From positions 60,527 through 124,526 of the forward strand of contig JACJJM010000008.1 of NCBI GenBank assembly GCA_016900015.1: a stretch of 64,000 nucleotides of DNA, in the 5' to 3' direction. Shown one piece after another: positions 42,485-51,141 of the stretch. The stretch is from Phocaeicola coprophilus. GTDB taxonomy: Bacteria; Bacteroidota; Bacteroidia; Bacteroidales; Bacteroidaceae. The translations under genes were made by a program, and so were the position numbers. Each line of letters begins with the position of its first letter. Position 1 is the first letter of the stretch. The notes under the pieces are model-generated. The model did not search any database. It was given only the letters and a program-made list of their open reading frames with translations, and had not been told where the DNA came from.

Positions 42485-43075
42485 TTATTTCCGGCTCTTG
42501 ACGGTCGTGAAGTCAAATGTCGTCGGCGTGAAGCCTTCCAAAGGCGTTTGGTCTTCGCCTATCAGCACTTCGGAAGCTTGGAAACCGAATTTTAAGGCCG
42601 TCGTCTTTCCTTCATAGTTGGCGCCTTCGGCTGCCTGCACCTTGATTTCGATGGCAGTCGGCAGGCTTTCCCCTTCCTCTGTGCCCGGGATGTTCACTGA
42701 CAGCTTGAGCGGCTTGGGGTCGAGGGTGAAAAGGATGCTGTCTTTGGCAGCGGAGAGAGTAGGCGTGTACCCGATTTTATAGTCCACCTGGCCTACTGCT
42801 TCGACAATCTGGTCGGCTGTCGTCTCGTCGCCCACGATGGAAAGCACGATGTCCTTGATGGGGAAGTCCGTGAGGTAGATGGTGTCGTTGTCCACTGTGG
42901 CCGTGATGGCAGTGCCTTCCGGAGTGTCAGTGCTTTCTTCCTCATAGGGGACGATGGTGAGCGATGTCATGACGCCCGTGTAGTCTCCATACATGGATTG
43001 GGTGCTGACGATGGTGGGAGGGGCTGCAGTGTCGTCGTTGTCGCAGGAGGCGAAACCCAATGTACATCCCATCAC
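42485..43075 (-). CDS. Lipoprotein, DUF4840-like, start codon unclear
   Basis: 196 residues as read from GTG at 43075. The mature part begins at CDNDDTAAPP and has beta-rich repeats (TSLTIVPYEEEST, YLTDFPIKDIVLSIVGD, KPLKLSVNIPGT) that fit DUF4840 by layout. The signal peptide is a problem: from GTG only MMGCTLGFASC would precede the lipobox Cys. The frame is open upstream to 43148 and encodes KKNKTRLNKLFASALVMGC, an ideal lipoprotein leader, but has no ATG, GTG or TTG; an ATT at 43142-43144 is the first candidate. So the gene uses an unusual start or has lost its start. The GTG start is kept for the coordinates. Confidence 0.65.
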   Translation of the reverse strand: MMGCTLGFASCDNDDTAAPPTIVSTQSMYGDYTGVMTSLTIVPYEEESTDTPEGTAITATVDNDTIYLTDFPIKDIVLSIVGDETTADQIVEAVGQVDYKIGYTPTLSAAKDSILFTLDPKPLKLSVNIPGTEEGESLPTAIEIKVQAAEGANYEGKTTALKFGFQASEVLIGEDQTPLEGFTPTTFDFTTVKSRK

Positions 43076-43303
43076 GAGTGCTGAAGCAAATAGCTTGTTA
43101 AGTCTAGTCTTGTTTTTCTTGTTTGTGTTTTTTAGTTTGTAAATCTGTTAGTTTATGATAAGTGTTGCTTTTGTTCCTTAAATGCAGGAGCTTTGCAAAT
43201 ACTGCACACACGGTTGTGTTAATTTGTGTTTCTCTGTTTTCCCCATCCTTTCTTTTCTCCCGGCACAGAGGCTGCGAGTCCTATGCGGAGGGGGCTTGGG
43301 GAT

Positions 43304-43378
43304 ACCCTTTAGGGTAAGCTCGGACGGAAAGGAGGGTAGGCGAGAGCGGAGTCTAGTCCGTGGTCGCCCGCCCTTAAT
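43304..43378. repeat. Interspersed repeat family A, copy 3
   Basis: ACCCTTTAGGGTAAGCTCGG opens the copy, followed by GGACGGAAAGGAGGGTAGG, GAGAGCGGAGTC, TCCGTGGTCGC and CCCTTAAT. The order of words is the same as in copy 2. It lies within the 540-base gap between the lipoprotein and the HD/HAD gene, which otherwise holds only that gene's promoter. Confidence 0.7.
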
Positions 43379-43463
43379 GCCTGGCAGAAGGAGTGTCTAA
43401 TGCCTGTCGGTTCGCATGGTTGGGGCTTGAGCGGAAGGGTTGTCAATGAAATGTGTCTGCTAC

Positions 43464-43493
43464 TTGGGAGATGGAAGCAAATGTCTATCTTTG
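43464..43493 (+). promoter_or_regulatory. Promoter of the HD/HAD fusion gene
   Basis: TTG (43464-43466), 19 bases, TATCTTTG (43486-43493): a full match to the Bacteroidetes consensus. It lies inside the long open frame from 43400, which shows that the in-frame ATGs at 43400 and 43481 cannot be the main start. Confidence 0.7.
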
Positions 43494-43618
43494 TAGGATG
43501 GGAAGATGGCGATGGACTTCGTTTCCGGATACACAGGGACAGTCAGGTCCAGATTCTTCAAAAGCTGAAAAGAAATGAGAGCACGTCTGTCTACATCGTG
43601 GTCAAAAATGTTCGGACA

Positions 43619-44527
43619 ATGCTCTTTTGGAAAAAGATGCATAGAGGTTACAGTAAAAAAACAGATGACATGTTGAACAAAGCATTGAAAATCGCCCGTA
43701 AAGCCCATGCGGGCCAAGTGGACAAGGGTGGTGACACCTATATCTTTCATCCGGTCAGGGTCGCATTGCATTGTCGGACAGAAACGGAAAAAATCGTGGC
43801 ACTCCTGCATGACGTGGTGGAAGACACAGACGTCACGCTGGATGATTTGCGAAAAGAAGGGTTTGACACCGAGGTACTGGATGCGCTGCAATGCCTGACC
43901 AGGATAGAAGGGGAAGACTATATGGATTTCATACAGCGTGTAGCCACGAACCCGCTGGCCACGCAGGTCAAGATGCACGACTTGAAGGACAATATGGATG
44001 TTTCCCGCCTTGGCGGCAAACCGCATTGGAAGATGGATACTTATAAGAAAGCGTTGGCTTATTTGGAAGGGCTGTGCGGGCGACGCAGAATTCTATATGT
44101 GGACATGGACAATGTGCTGGTGGATTTCCAGTCGGGCATTGATGTGCTGAGCGAAGATTTGCGACGTGAGTATGAAGGCCGGTATGACGAAACGCCTCAC
44201 ATTTTCTCCAAGATGCGTCCGAAGGAAGGAGCCATGGAGGCCATGGATGCGCTGAAAGAAAAGTATGACATCTATATCCTTTCCACCGCACCCTGGAACA
44301 ACCCTACGGCATGGGCGGACAAATTGAGTTGGGTGAAGCAATACTTGGGCGAAACATGTCACAAACGACTCATCCTTTCTCATCATAAGGACCTGAACCG
44401 TGGGGACTACTTGATAGATGACCGGGAAAAGAACGGTGCGGACCGATTTGGTGGCGAACTTATCTTGTTCGGTTCTGAACGTTTCCCGGACTGGGACGCA
44501 GTGCGGGCATATCTGTTGCCGTCGTGA
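43619..44527 (+). CDS. HD phosphohydrolase fused to a HAD deoxyribonucleotidase-like domain
   Basis: 302 residues from the ATG at 43619; ATGs at 43637 and 43670 (MLNKALKIARKAHAGQ) are equally possible. Residues 18-150 are an HD domain of the RelA/SpoT hydrolase type: HAGQVDKGGDTYIFHPVRVA, LLHDVVEDTDV (metal-binding His-Asp), KMHDLKDN. From about 158 a second domain matches 5'(3')-deoxyribonucleotidases: ILYVDMDNVLVDF (nucleophile Asp and acid Asp), YILSTAPWNN and LIDDREKNG. So one protein joins a possible (p)ppGpp or nucleotide hydrolase and a nucleotidase; no synthetase domain is present. It has its own promoter. The exact substrates are unknown. Confidence 0.85.
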   Translation: MLFWKKMHRGYSKKTDDMLNKALKIARKAHAGQVDKGGDTYIFHPVRVALHCRTETEKIVALLHDVVEDTDVTLDDLRKEGFDTEVLDALQCLTRIEGEDYMDFIQRVATNPLATQVKMHDLKDNMDVSRLGGKPHWKMDTYKKALAYLEGLCGRRRILYVDMDNVLVDFQSGIDVLSEDLRREYEGRYDETPHIFSKMRPKEGAMEAMDALKEKYDIYILSTAPWNNPTAWADKLSWVKQYLGETCHKRLILSHHKDLNRGDYLIDDREKNGADRFGGELILFGSERFPDWDAVRAYLLPS

Positions 44528-44621
44528 CAAAGCTGTGCTTAGGCCATAGGAAAATATCTTATATAATAAATTGTCAGTTAGTATATTATAAAAATAATTG
44601 CAATAAAAGTGGCAGAAACGC

Positions 44622-44651
44622 TTGTCGGATTAAAATAAATGTCTACCTTTG
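44622..44651 (+). promoter_or_regulatory. Promoter of tRNA-Pro
   Basis: TTG (44622-44624), 19 bases, TACCTTTG (44644-44651), 11 bases before the tRNA: a full match to the Bacteroidetes consensus. Confidence 0.75.
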
Positions 44652-44662
44652 CATCCGCAATT

Positions 44663-44737
44663 CGGGGTGTAGCTCAGCCCGGTTAGAGTACACGTCTGGG
44701 GGGCGTGTTGTCGCTGGTTCGAATCCAGTCACCCCGA
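44663..44737 (+). tRNA. tRNA-Pro (anticodon GGG)
   Basis: 75 bases with full cloverleaf: acceptor CGGGGTG/CACCCCG, D arm GCTC/GAGT, anticodon stem CACGT/GCGTG around loop CTGGGGG (anticodon GGG), T arm with TTCGAAT. Discriminator A; the CCA end is not encoded (ACCG follows). Confidence 0.95.
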
Positions 44738-44746
44738 CCGGTAAAG

Positions 44747-44778
44747 AGGAGTTAAGTTTATCGCTTAACTCCTTTTTT
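44747..44778 (+). terminator. Terminator of tRNA-Pro
   Basis: AGGAGTTAAG (44747-44756) pairs with CTTAACTCCT (44764-44773), followed by a run of T. Confidence 0.85.
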
Positions 44779-44897
44779 ATGTTCTCCCAGCACGAACATA
44801 CGGGTCAGTTCGAGAACCGGCTCAGTGTGTGATTAGTCAGTCGTCTATTATTTCCTGATTCTTACTCTGATAGTTGATAAATTGCTTCTTTTGTTTT

Positions 44898-44919
44898 GCG
44901 GTAAACAAGCGGTAAACAA
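44898..44919. repeat. 11-bp tandem duplication beside tRNA-Pro
   Basis: GCGGTAAACAA occurs twice without a gap (44898-44908, 44909-44919). The 298 bases between the two tRNA genes hold no gene; this may be a scar of an old tRNA-targeted insertion or a simple slip. Confidence 0.5.
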
Positions 44920-44989
44920 ATAGCGAAAAATGTGCGTATGGATATAGAATGTATCGTAGAGTATATAGGATTCTTGCCTAAAAATAAAA

Positions 44990-45024
44990 ATCGCTAAATT
45001 CTTTATTTTTAAGAATTTAGCGAT
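44990..45024 (-). terminator. Terminator of tRNA-His
   Basis: Perfect 14-bp stem ATCGCTAAATTCTT (44990-45003) with AAGAATTTAGCGAT (45011-45024); on the minus strand it is followed by TTTTTATTTTTAG. Confidence 0.85.
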
Positions 45025-45035
45025 TCATTTCCTTG

Positions 45036-45110
45036 GGTGGCAGATGGGACTCGAACCCACGACATTCAGAACCACAATCTGACGCTCTAACCAACTGAAC
45101 TACAGCCACC
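45036..45110 (-). tRNA. tRNA-His (anticodon GTG)
   Basis: Read on the minus strand: GGTGGCTGTAG start, anticodon loop in GATTGTGGTT (GTG), T arm GGGTTCGAGTCCC, and CTGCCACCC end. The extra 5' G opposite discriminator C, a mark of tRNA-His, is present (G at 45110, C at 45036). CCA is not encoded. Confidence 0.95.
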
Positions 45111-45209
45111 ATGTTATTTTAATAATAGTGCTTAGGAAAACGCTTTTCCGTAAATGCGTGGCAAAGGTAGGTATTATTTTGAATATAGCAAATAGTTGAG
45201 CTTATATTT

Positions 45210-46280
45210 TTAGAAAAAGTACTCATTTATGCCTAGATTGTGCTTCTCGAACAGGCTGCGACTTTCTTTCACAAAGCGATCAAGCCTGTATTGTTCGGCT
45301 TGTGTCAAGTTTTGAGGCGGACGGGCTGCCGGATAGAGCTCGTATTGCTTTTTCTGACTCAGGACAGGGCGTGACACCCATACCAAGCTGTAAGCACAAT
45401 GACTCATGTTTGTCGTTCCCAGCTTTTTAGTTAGTTGTAAGCGCACCATTAGTCCTCCGTCGGTACCTTTCTTGGACATGTTACTGATATAGTTCCCCAG
45501 TGAATAGACGATTAGATGTCGTTGTCCGTCGGTGTCTGTGTGCACTTCGAGAGGTTGCACCACATGGGGATGTGAACCGATGATGTGGTCTACCCCTTGT
45601 TTGAGAAGCCAGTGGGCTAGTTGCCGAACGGATGCATCAGGCAGGTCATGATACTCCAGCCCCCAGTGCATCAGGGCGATGATGGCATCCGGTCGGCGAA
45701 GGCGGGCTTTGAGTATGTCTTGTTTTATTTGTGTTGTATCGATATAGTTTACGGTTTGAGGTGACATTACTTTTAGACCATTTGTGCCATACGTGTAGTT
45801 CAAGAAAGCGATGCGCAGGCCATTTACGTCGGCGATGAGCGGATAGGTGCGTTCTTTTTCTTCAGTGTTACGATAGGTACCCAGGTGGGCGATATTCAAC
45901 GAATCGAGCATTTGTATGGTGCGCGACAGGCCTTTGCTGCCTCCGTCGAGGCAATGGTTGTTGGCTGTGGCCAGCAGGTCGAAACCTGCGTCGCGGATGG
46001 CTGTCAGGTATTCGTCCGGAGCACTGAACTGAGGGTAGCCTCTGTAGGGTTTGCCGGCTAAAGTAACTTCCAGGTTGGCTACGGCGAGGTCGGCTTGTGT
46101 AATTTCCTGTTTCACCCATTTAAAGCAGGAATCATACTGGTATCCGTCGGGAGTTCGTGCTGCGTCGATTTGTGCTTGATGCTGCATCAGATCGCCGGCA
46201 AAGAGGAGGTCGGCTGTCTGAGCCATGCTGTGCAGGAGGTTGCCTAGCAGCAGGAGGGGAAGGAGGAGATGCTTCTTCAT
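45210..46280 (-). CDS. CapA-family (poly-gamma-glutamate synthesis-like) exported metallophosphatase-fold protein
   Basis: 356 residues from MKKHLLLPLLLLGNLLHSMAQ (signal peptide). The open frame continues upstream to 46484, but that part has no leader. CapA motifs in order: DLLFAGDLMQHQAQI, DLAVANLEVTLAG, ATANNHCLDGGSKGL, AIIALMHWGLEYHDLP and IIGSHPHVVQPLEV, giving the Asp/Asn/His set expected to bind two metals. In Gram-positives CapA takes part in poly-gamma-glutamate export; in Bacteroidetes its role is not known and may be in capsule or envelope polymer handling. It follows tRNA-His on the same strand, without an obvious operon partner. Confidence 0.9.
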   Translation of the reverse strand: MKKHLLLPLLLLGNLLHSMAQTADLLFAGDLMQHQAQIDAARTPDGYQYDSCFKWVKQEITQADLAVANLEVTLAGKPYRGYPQFSAPDEYLTAIRDAGFDLLATANNHCLDGGSKGLSRTIQMLDSLNIAHLGTYRNTEEKERTYPLIADVNGLRIAFLNYTYGTNGLKVMSPQTVNYIDTTQIKQDILKARLRRPDAIIALMHWGLEYHDLPDASVRQLAHWLLKQGVDHIIGSHPHVVQPLEVHTDTDGQRHLIVYSLGNYISNMSKKGTDGGLMVRLQLTKKLGTTNMSHCAYSLVWVSRPVLSQKKQYELYPAARPPQNLTQAEQYRLDRFVKESRSLFEKHNLGINEYFF

Positions 46281-46527
46281 GGTCATGTCATGTTTTGAAT
46301 GGGCAAACTTACGGATTTTCTTTGAAATAATCGATAGTTTCCTTCTCCATAATCTCTGGATGTGCATCCCTGGAGCATGGGCTTGTGGCTTGGAAAAGCC
46401 GGTTGTCGGCAGGAGGACGGGCGATGTGCATAAGTACGTGGTGCTGCGGATGTTGCCTGGGCTGTTAGCATTTGCCAAAATCACGTTAAAAACGGTTGTT
46501 GAGATGATGCGGCGTAATAAAACTCTG

Positions 46528-46535
46528 TATATTTG
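46528..46535 (+). promoter_or_regulatory. -7 box of the malic enzyme gene
   Basis: TATATTTG matches TAnnTTTG, 40 bases before the ATG at 46576. Confidence 0.55.
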
Positions 46536-46575
46536 CTATCCATAAATAAACAGAATAACCTTAATACTAAAATAT

Positions 46576-48858
46576 ATGGCAAAAATAACGAGAGAAGCAG
46601 CCCTGCTCTACCATTCACAAGGGAGACCGGGCAAGATTGAAGTAGTTCCCACTAAACCATACAGCACGCAGACCGACTTGTCGCTGGCGTATTCGCCCGG
46701 AGTGGCCGAGCCTTGTCTTGAAATAGAAAAAGATCCTCATAAGGTGTATGACTATACGGACAAAGGCAATCTTGTGGCTGTGATTTCAAACGGGACGGCC
46801 GTGCTCGGACTGGGCGACATTGGTGCCATGAGCGGCAAGCCTGTGATGGAAGGCAAGGGCCTGTTGTTTAAAATCTATGCAGGCATCGACGTGTTTGACA
46901 TCGAGCTTGATGAGAAAGATCCCGGCAAGTTCGTGGATGCTGTAAAGGCCATAGCTCCTACGTTTGGCGGTATCAACCTGGAGGACATCAAGGCGCCTGA
47001 ATGTTTTGAAATCGAACGTCGGTTGAAGGAAGAACTTGACATCCCTGTAATGCACGACGACCAGCACGGGACGGCCATTATCTCGTCTGCCGGCCTGCTC
47101 AATGCCCTCGAAGTGGCAGGCAAGCGCATCGAAGATGTGCGCATCGTGGTCAATGGTGCGGGCGCGTCGGCCATCTCGTGTACGAAGCTGTATGTCAGCT
47201 TGGGGGCACGGCGGGAAAACATTGTCATGCTCGACAGCAAGGGGGTCATCACTTCTGACCGGGAGAACCTGAATGAGACGAAACGGCTATTTGCTACAGA
47301 CCGCCGCGATGTGCACACGTTGGCAGAGGCTGTTCGGGGAGCAGATGTCTTCTTGGGACTTTCGAAAGGCAACGTGCTGACGCAAGACATGATTCGCAGC
47401 ATGGCTGAGAACCCGATTGTTTTTGCCTTGGCAAATCCGACTCCGGAGATTTCTTATGAAGACGCAAAGGCTTCCCGTCCCGATGTGTTGATAGCTACGG
47501 GGCGTTCCGACTATCCGAACCAGATAAATAATGTCATCGGTTTCCCCTATATCTTCCGTGGTGCGCTTGATACACACGCCCGTGCCATCAATGAGGAGAT
47601 GAAGCTTGCCGCCGTGTATGCCATCGCTAAGCTGGCCAAGCAACCGGTGCCCGACGTGGTGAACGAGACTTATCATGTCAATAACTTCACCTTTGGCCGT
47701 GACTATTTCATCCCGAAACCCGTCGATCCGCGCTTGATAACAGAAGTGTCAATGGCTGTGGCCAAGGCGGCTATCGAGTCAGGTGTAGCCCGCAAGACCA
47801 TCACTGACTGGGATGCTTACAAGACGCATCTGCGCGAGCTCATGGGGCAGGAAAGCAAACTGACCCGCCAGCTTTACGAGACGGCACGCCGCGATCCGCA
47901 GCGTGTGGTGTTTGCGGAGGGTACACACCCGCACATGCTCAAAGCTGCAGTCGAAGCCAAGGCCGAGGGCATCTGCTATCCGATTTTGTTGGGCAATGAG
48001 GAACGTATCCAGAAACTGGCAAAAGAGCTGGATGTAAGTCTGGATGGTATAGAAATCATTAACTTGCGTCACGACTGCCAGACAGAACGCCGTGAACGCT
48101 ATGCCCGCATCCTGGCACAAAAGCGTGAACGTGAAGGATTCACTTATGAGGAAGCCAACGACAAGATGTTCGAGCGCAACTATTTCGGCATGATGATGGT
48201 GGAGACGGGTGAAGCCGATGCTTTCATCACGGGGTTGTACACACGCTATTCAAATACGATTAAAGTGGCCAAGGAAGTGATTGGCATTCAGCCGGAGTTC
48301 AAACACTTCGCGACGATGCACATCTTGAATTCCAAGAAAGGTACTTATTTCCTGGCTGATACGTTGATCAACCGTCATCCTGACACGGAGACGCTGATTG
48401 ACATAGCCCGCTTGTCACGCCGCACGGTGGAATTCTTCAACCAGACACCGGTGATGGCCATGCTTTCTTATTCGAACTTCGGTTCGGATGCCGAAGGCAG
48501 TCCGGCCACTGTGCATGAAGCTGTGAACTACATGCAGCTTCACTATCCCGACTTGGCCATCGATGGCGAAATGCAGGTGAATTTTGCGATGAACCGCGAA
48601 TTGCGTGACACGAAATATCCATTCACCCGCTTGAAGGACAAGGATGTGAATACACTGGTATTCCCGAATTTGAGTTCTGCCAATGCGACCTATCAGTTGA
48701 TTCAAGCTATGAGCGAGACCGAGATGATAGGGCCTATCCAGATGGGACTGAACAAGCCTATCCATTTCACAGACTTCGAAAGCTCCGTACGTGACATTGT
48801 GAACATCACGGCTGTGGCTGTGATTGACGCCATCGTGGCGAAAAAGAAAAAAGGATGA
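46576..48858 (+). CDS. maeB: NADP-dependent malic enzyme with phosphotransacetylase-like domain
   Basis: 760 residues, the usual length of the MaeB type. Residues 1-425 are malic enzyme, which oxidises malate to pyruvate and CO2: [25 protein letters not shown] (catalytic and metal-binding residues) and [15 protein letters not shown] (nucleotide-binding). Residues 430-760 match phosphate acetyltransferase ([60 protein letters not shown]); in such fusions this part mainly senses acetyl-CoA rather than acting as an enzyme. It has its own promoter and terminator, so it is a single-gene unit. Confidence 0.95.
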   Translation: MAKITREAALLYHSQGRPGKIEVVPTKPYSTQTDLSLAYSPGVAEPCLEIEKDPHKVYDYTDKGNLVAVISNGTAVLGLGDIGAMSGKPVMEGKGLLFKIYAGIDVFDIELDEKDPGKFVDAVKAIAPTFGGINLEDIKAPECFEIERRLKEELDIPVMHDDQHGTAIISSAGLLNALEVAGKRIEDVRIVVNGAGASAISCTKLYVSLGARRENIVMLDSKGVITSDRENLNETKRLFATDRRDVHTLAEAVRGADVFLGLSKGNVLTQDMIRSMAENPIVFALANPTPEISYEDAKASRPDVLIATGRSDYPNQINNVIGFPYIFRGALDTHARAINEEMKLAAVYAIAKLAKQPVPDVVNETYHVNNFTFGRDYFIPKPVDPRLITEVSMAVAKAAIESGVARKTITDWDAYKTHLRELMGQESKLTRQLYETARRDPQRVVFAEGTHPHMLKAAVEAKAEGICYPILLGNEERIQKLAKELDVSLDGIEIINLRHDCQTERRERYARILAQKREREGFTYEEANDKMFERNYFGMMMVETGEADAFITGLYTRYSNTIKVAKEVIGIQPEFKHFATMHILNSKKGTYFLADTLINRHPDTETLIDIARLSRRTVEFFNQTPVMAMLSYSNFGSDAEGSPATVHEAVNYMQLHYPDLAIDGEMQVNFAMNRELRDTKYPFTRLKDKDVNTLVFPNLSSANATYQLIQAMSETEMIGPIQMGLNKPIHFTDFESSVRDIVNITAVAVIDAIVAKKKKG

Positions 48859-48883
48859 AAACAATAGGATAAATACATGAAAG

Positions 48884-48928
48884 AAAGGCTGCCGCAAGAA
48901 TGATTCGTCATCTTCTCGGGCAGCCTTT
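48884..48928 (+). terminator. Terminator of maeB
   Basis: AAAGGCTGCC (48884-48893) pairs with GGCAGCCTTT (48919-48928), followed by TGTGTTTC; 26 bases past the stop. Confidence 0.75.
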
Positions 48929-48960
48929 TGTGTTTCTATTTTTAAGATAAGATTTTTTGT

Positions 48961-49128
48961 ATGCGCAAACCGTTATCGCGTTCTCAGGCTGTATGCCTTG
49001 TGCTCTTGTGGGTGTCGCTTTGTGCCTTGGTGTTGACCAGTGCCCGGATTGACGGCCCTCTGGTGTTGTCGCTCGCCATTTCGGCGTTGCTCGTAGCTAT
49101 CCCCGTGTGGAAGAGCTTCAGGCATTGA
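48961..49128 (+). CDS. Small two-helix membrane protein
   Basis: 55 residues, reading MRKPLSRSQAVCLVLLWVSL to the stop at 49126-49128. Two hydrophobic segments (about 11-26 and 31-49) with a short polar turn (TSARIDGP) suggest an inner-membrane hairpin. It lies after the maeB terminator and is convergent with the gene at 49154. Codon use and the clear helix pair support a real gene, though no function is known. Confidence 0.55.
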   Translation: MRKPLSRSQAVCLVLLWVSLCALVLTSARIDGPLVLSLAISALLVAIPVWKSFRH

Positions 49129-49153
49129 CGGAGAGGGCCGGACGGCTTCAGGT

Positions 49154-49612
49154 CTATTTTTCCAGTAACTCCTTCAGGAAAGCATCCAGCTCTTTGTCGA
49201 GTCCTTTCAGCAGCTCGCCGTCATTGAGCAGGAGTGTGTCGTCGTCGACCAACAGCAGTTCGGCGACCGTCTCTTTGTGGTCATCAATGAGGGTAAATGA
49301 ATAGGGCTTCATCAGGGACGTATTGTCCAGCATCCCCTTCTCTTTCATGCGTTTCAGGACATTGCGCAGCGTGCTTTCGATGTCTTCACAGGTCTCGTCG
49401 TCTCTGTTTTCCGTCCATTCGTCCACGGAGGTTTGAGCCAGGACATGGTCGTCGTCGTCCATGATGACGAGTTCGCTTTCTTCCGCTTCAAGCCTCGGTT
49501 GCAGGTGGATGTCTGTGATGACTTGTTGCAGGTCGTTGCCGGCCGGATAGTGAGCTAATGCAGTCTTAATGGCTTCTTCGATGCGGTTTTGTGATTGTGG
49601 ACTAAGTTTCAT
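49154..49612 (-). CDS. Acidic cytoplasmic protein of unknown function
   Basis: 152 residues, no signal or membrane segment. It is acidic, with an LVIMDDDDHVLAQTSVDEW strand-turn region and a mirrored LLLVDDDTLLLNDGELLKGLDKELDAFLKELLEK end; the rest is helical. It is a conserved type of Bacteroidales gene that I do not recognise by function. The 257-base gap upstream (49613-49869) contains no gene or clear promoter that I can see. Confidence 0.7.
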   Translation of the reverse strand: MKLSPQSQNRIEEAIKTALAHYPAGNDLQQVITDIHLQPRLEAEESELVIMDDDDHVLAQTSVDEWTENRDDETCEDIESTLRNVLKRMKEKGMLDNTSLMKPYSFTLIDDHKETVAELLLVDDDTLLLNDGELLKGLDKELDAFLKELLEK

Positions 49613-49869
49613 TTTTGTTCTGTTTTTTATTCTCTTGTCTTGAGGGACTGTTCCGATGTTTCGATAGAAGCGATGTGGACGGTCTTCTTTTGAAGTTGTC
49701 TCTCGTCTGGCTTCCCGCTTTTGTTTGTCTGATGTCCATCATCCTTGCAAACGCGAAAAGGCATTTTCAGAGACAATTCTCAAAATAAGGCCGTGTGACG
49801 CTTGGACAGGCTCTAAGAGTGTTCAAAAATACAAAAAACAATGATTGTACCAATATTATTAGTTAAAAA

Positions 49870-50862
49870 TTATTGTTTGAAGCGTTTCATTTGCAGGTCG
49901 AGCTTCTGTCGGGCCATGTCTTTGTGCTGAAGTTCTTCCAGGTAGGTCTTCGTGAGCAGCCATTCGGTCGAGGCTGTTTTTCCCGATTTCTCCAAGTCCT
50001 GGAGGCTGTCCTTGAGGTAGGACATGGCTTGGGAGCTGTTGCCGTTCATTTCATGATAGAGGGCAAGGTTGAAGGCCGCGCGTGCCTTGTTTTTCCCTTT
50101 TTTTGTGTGATATTCCGCTTCCCAGCTTTGGCGGGCCAGTTCCCAGTCATTTTCCCGCAGGGCGACAGCCGCGTCGCGCATGTTGATGGAACCTCCTCTG
50201 AAGTAGTAGCGTTCGACGGTGTCCCAAAGGGGGGTGATGTGGCTCACAGGCAGTTGGGCTAAGTATTCCACCGCGTCTTCCCGGATTTGTTTTCGGGTCA
50301 GCCCGTCTGCTTCCCAATAGATCGTGTCCCGGTCGAGAAAATGCTGAAACGGCCTGTCTCTGCCCGGGAGGTAGATGTGCGTTTCGAGCGATAGGGCTCC
50401 TGAGACGACGGGCACACGCTCTTCGCCACTGTCTGTGGTGTAGGCAAAGGTGCTTTTTGTCTGTATGGAAGCATCGTCGACCACGAACAGCATGTCGACT
50501 TGCAGGTCGCGGGTCCAGTCGAGCACTTGGCGGGGTGATAAGATGGCGGCTTGTGTGTCGCTCCCGTCTGTTCTTAGCATGGAGTCGCTGATGATGACTT
50601 GTTCGAAGTAGTTTGCATTGGCTATGTATTCGGCCAGGCGTTCACACACGTTTTTTCCTTCGGCTTGGAGGGTCGTGTTGAGCAGTGGTGCTTTGTTTGA
50701 CTCTTCTGCCGGGGAGACAGTGTTGTTCAGGATGGCAACTCGTTTGACTTCTGGTGCGAAGCTGACGTCGGCCGGCATTAGTGTGTCGACAGACAAGTAG
50801 TCTATCGTGGAGCATGAGCCGAGGCTCATGCATACGGCAATAAGCAGGAGCAGATGTTTCAT
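49870..50862 (-). CDS. DUF6340-family lipoprotein
   Basis: 330 residues. The leader MKHLLLLIAVCMSLGSC ends in a lipobox, with Cys17 as the lipid site. The opening SFAPEVKRVAILNNT, a middle beta-rich domain (DMLFVVDDASIQTKSTFAY) and a TPR-like end (AALRENDWELARQSWEAEYH, ARAAFNLALYHEMNGNSSQAMSYLKDSL) fit DUF6340, a Bacteroidetes envelope family without known function. It has its own promoter just after the secA-side hairpin. The TPR part suggests protein binding in the periplasm. Confidence 0.8.
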   Translation of the reverse strand: MKHLLLLIAVCMSLGSCSTIDYLSVDTLMPADVSFAPEVKRVAILNNTVSPAEESNKAPLLNTTLQAEGKNVCERLAEYIANANYFEQVIISDSMLRTDGSDTQAAILSPRQVLDWTRDLQVDMLFVVDDASIQTKSTFAYTTDSGEERVPVVSGALSLETHIYLPGRDRPFQHFLDRDTIYWEADGLTRKQIREDAVEYLAQLPVSHITPLWDTVERYYFRGGSINMRDAAVALRENDWELARQSWEAEYHTKKGKNKARAAFNLALYHEMNGNSSQAMSYLKDSLQDLEKSGKTASTEWLLTKTYLEELQHKDMARQKLDLQMKRFKQ

Positions 50863-50884
50863 GTATGGATTGGTATTTGATGTC

Positions 50885-50892
50885 CAAATATA
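50885..50892 (-). promoter_or_regulatory. -7 box of the DUF6340 gene
   Basis: TATATTTG on the minus strand matches TAnnTTTG, 22 bases before the ATG and directly next to the terminator hairpin at 50895-50935. Confidence 0.55.
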
Positions 50893-50894
50893 CG

Positions 50895-50935
50895 AAAAGG
50901 ATTCGTTCGGTTGTCTGGTCCGAACGAATCCTTTT
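50895..50935. terminator. Perfect 16-bp hairpin after secA
   Basis: AAAAGGATTCGTTCGG (50895-50910) pairs fully with CCGAACGAATCCTTTT (50920-50935) around a 9-base loop. It should end secA transcription on the minus strand and could work in both directions. Confidence 0.75.
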
Positions 50936-50994
50936 AGATTCTTTATAGGAGCATAGTCCCAGGAAGCCTGTCAGAAGGTCCGTCTTGCGGGCCA

Positions 50995-51079
50995 TTAAGG
51001 GTAGCCGACCTTACCCTGGACTCCGTGGTCGGCTAGCCTGGACTCCGCCCGTGCCTACCCTGGAGGGCGTCCGTCCGCG
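50995..51079. repeat. Interspersed repeat family A, copy 4
   Basis: TTAAGGGTAGCCGACC opens it, then ACTCCGTGGTCGGCTAGCC, GACTCCGCCCGTGCCTACCC and GGCGTCCGTCCGCG. Words GTAGCCG, CCGTGGTCGG and CTACCC are shared with the other copies. It lies between the secA stop and its terminator hairpin, so it is transcribed with secA. Confidence 0.7.
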
Positions 51080-51141
51080 TGCTTTATGCCCTCCTGAGAG
51101 GGGTTGGACGGACACGTCCGGGGCGGGACTGTGAAGGGACT

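Noticed and set aside
43400..43618. N-terminal extension of the HD/HAD protein to 43400
   Set aside because: A full promoter (43464-43493) lies inside it and the extra sequence has no homology-like features.
44663..45110. Prophage or integrative element at the tRNA pair
   Set aside because: No integrase or phage gene nearby; only a short tandem repeat.
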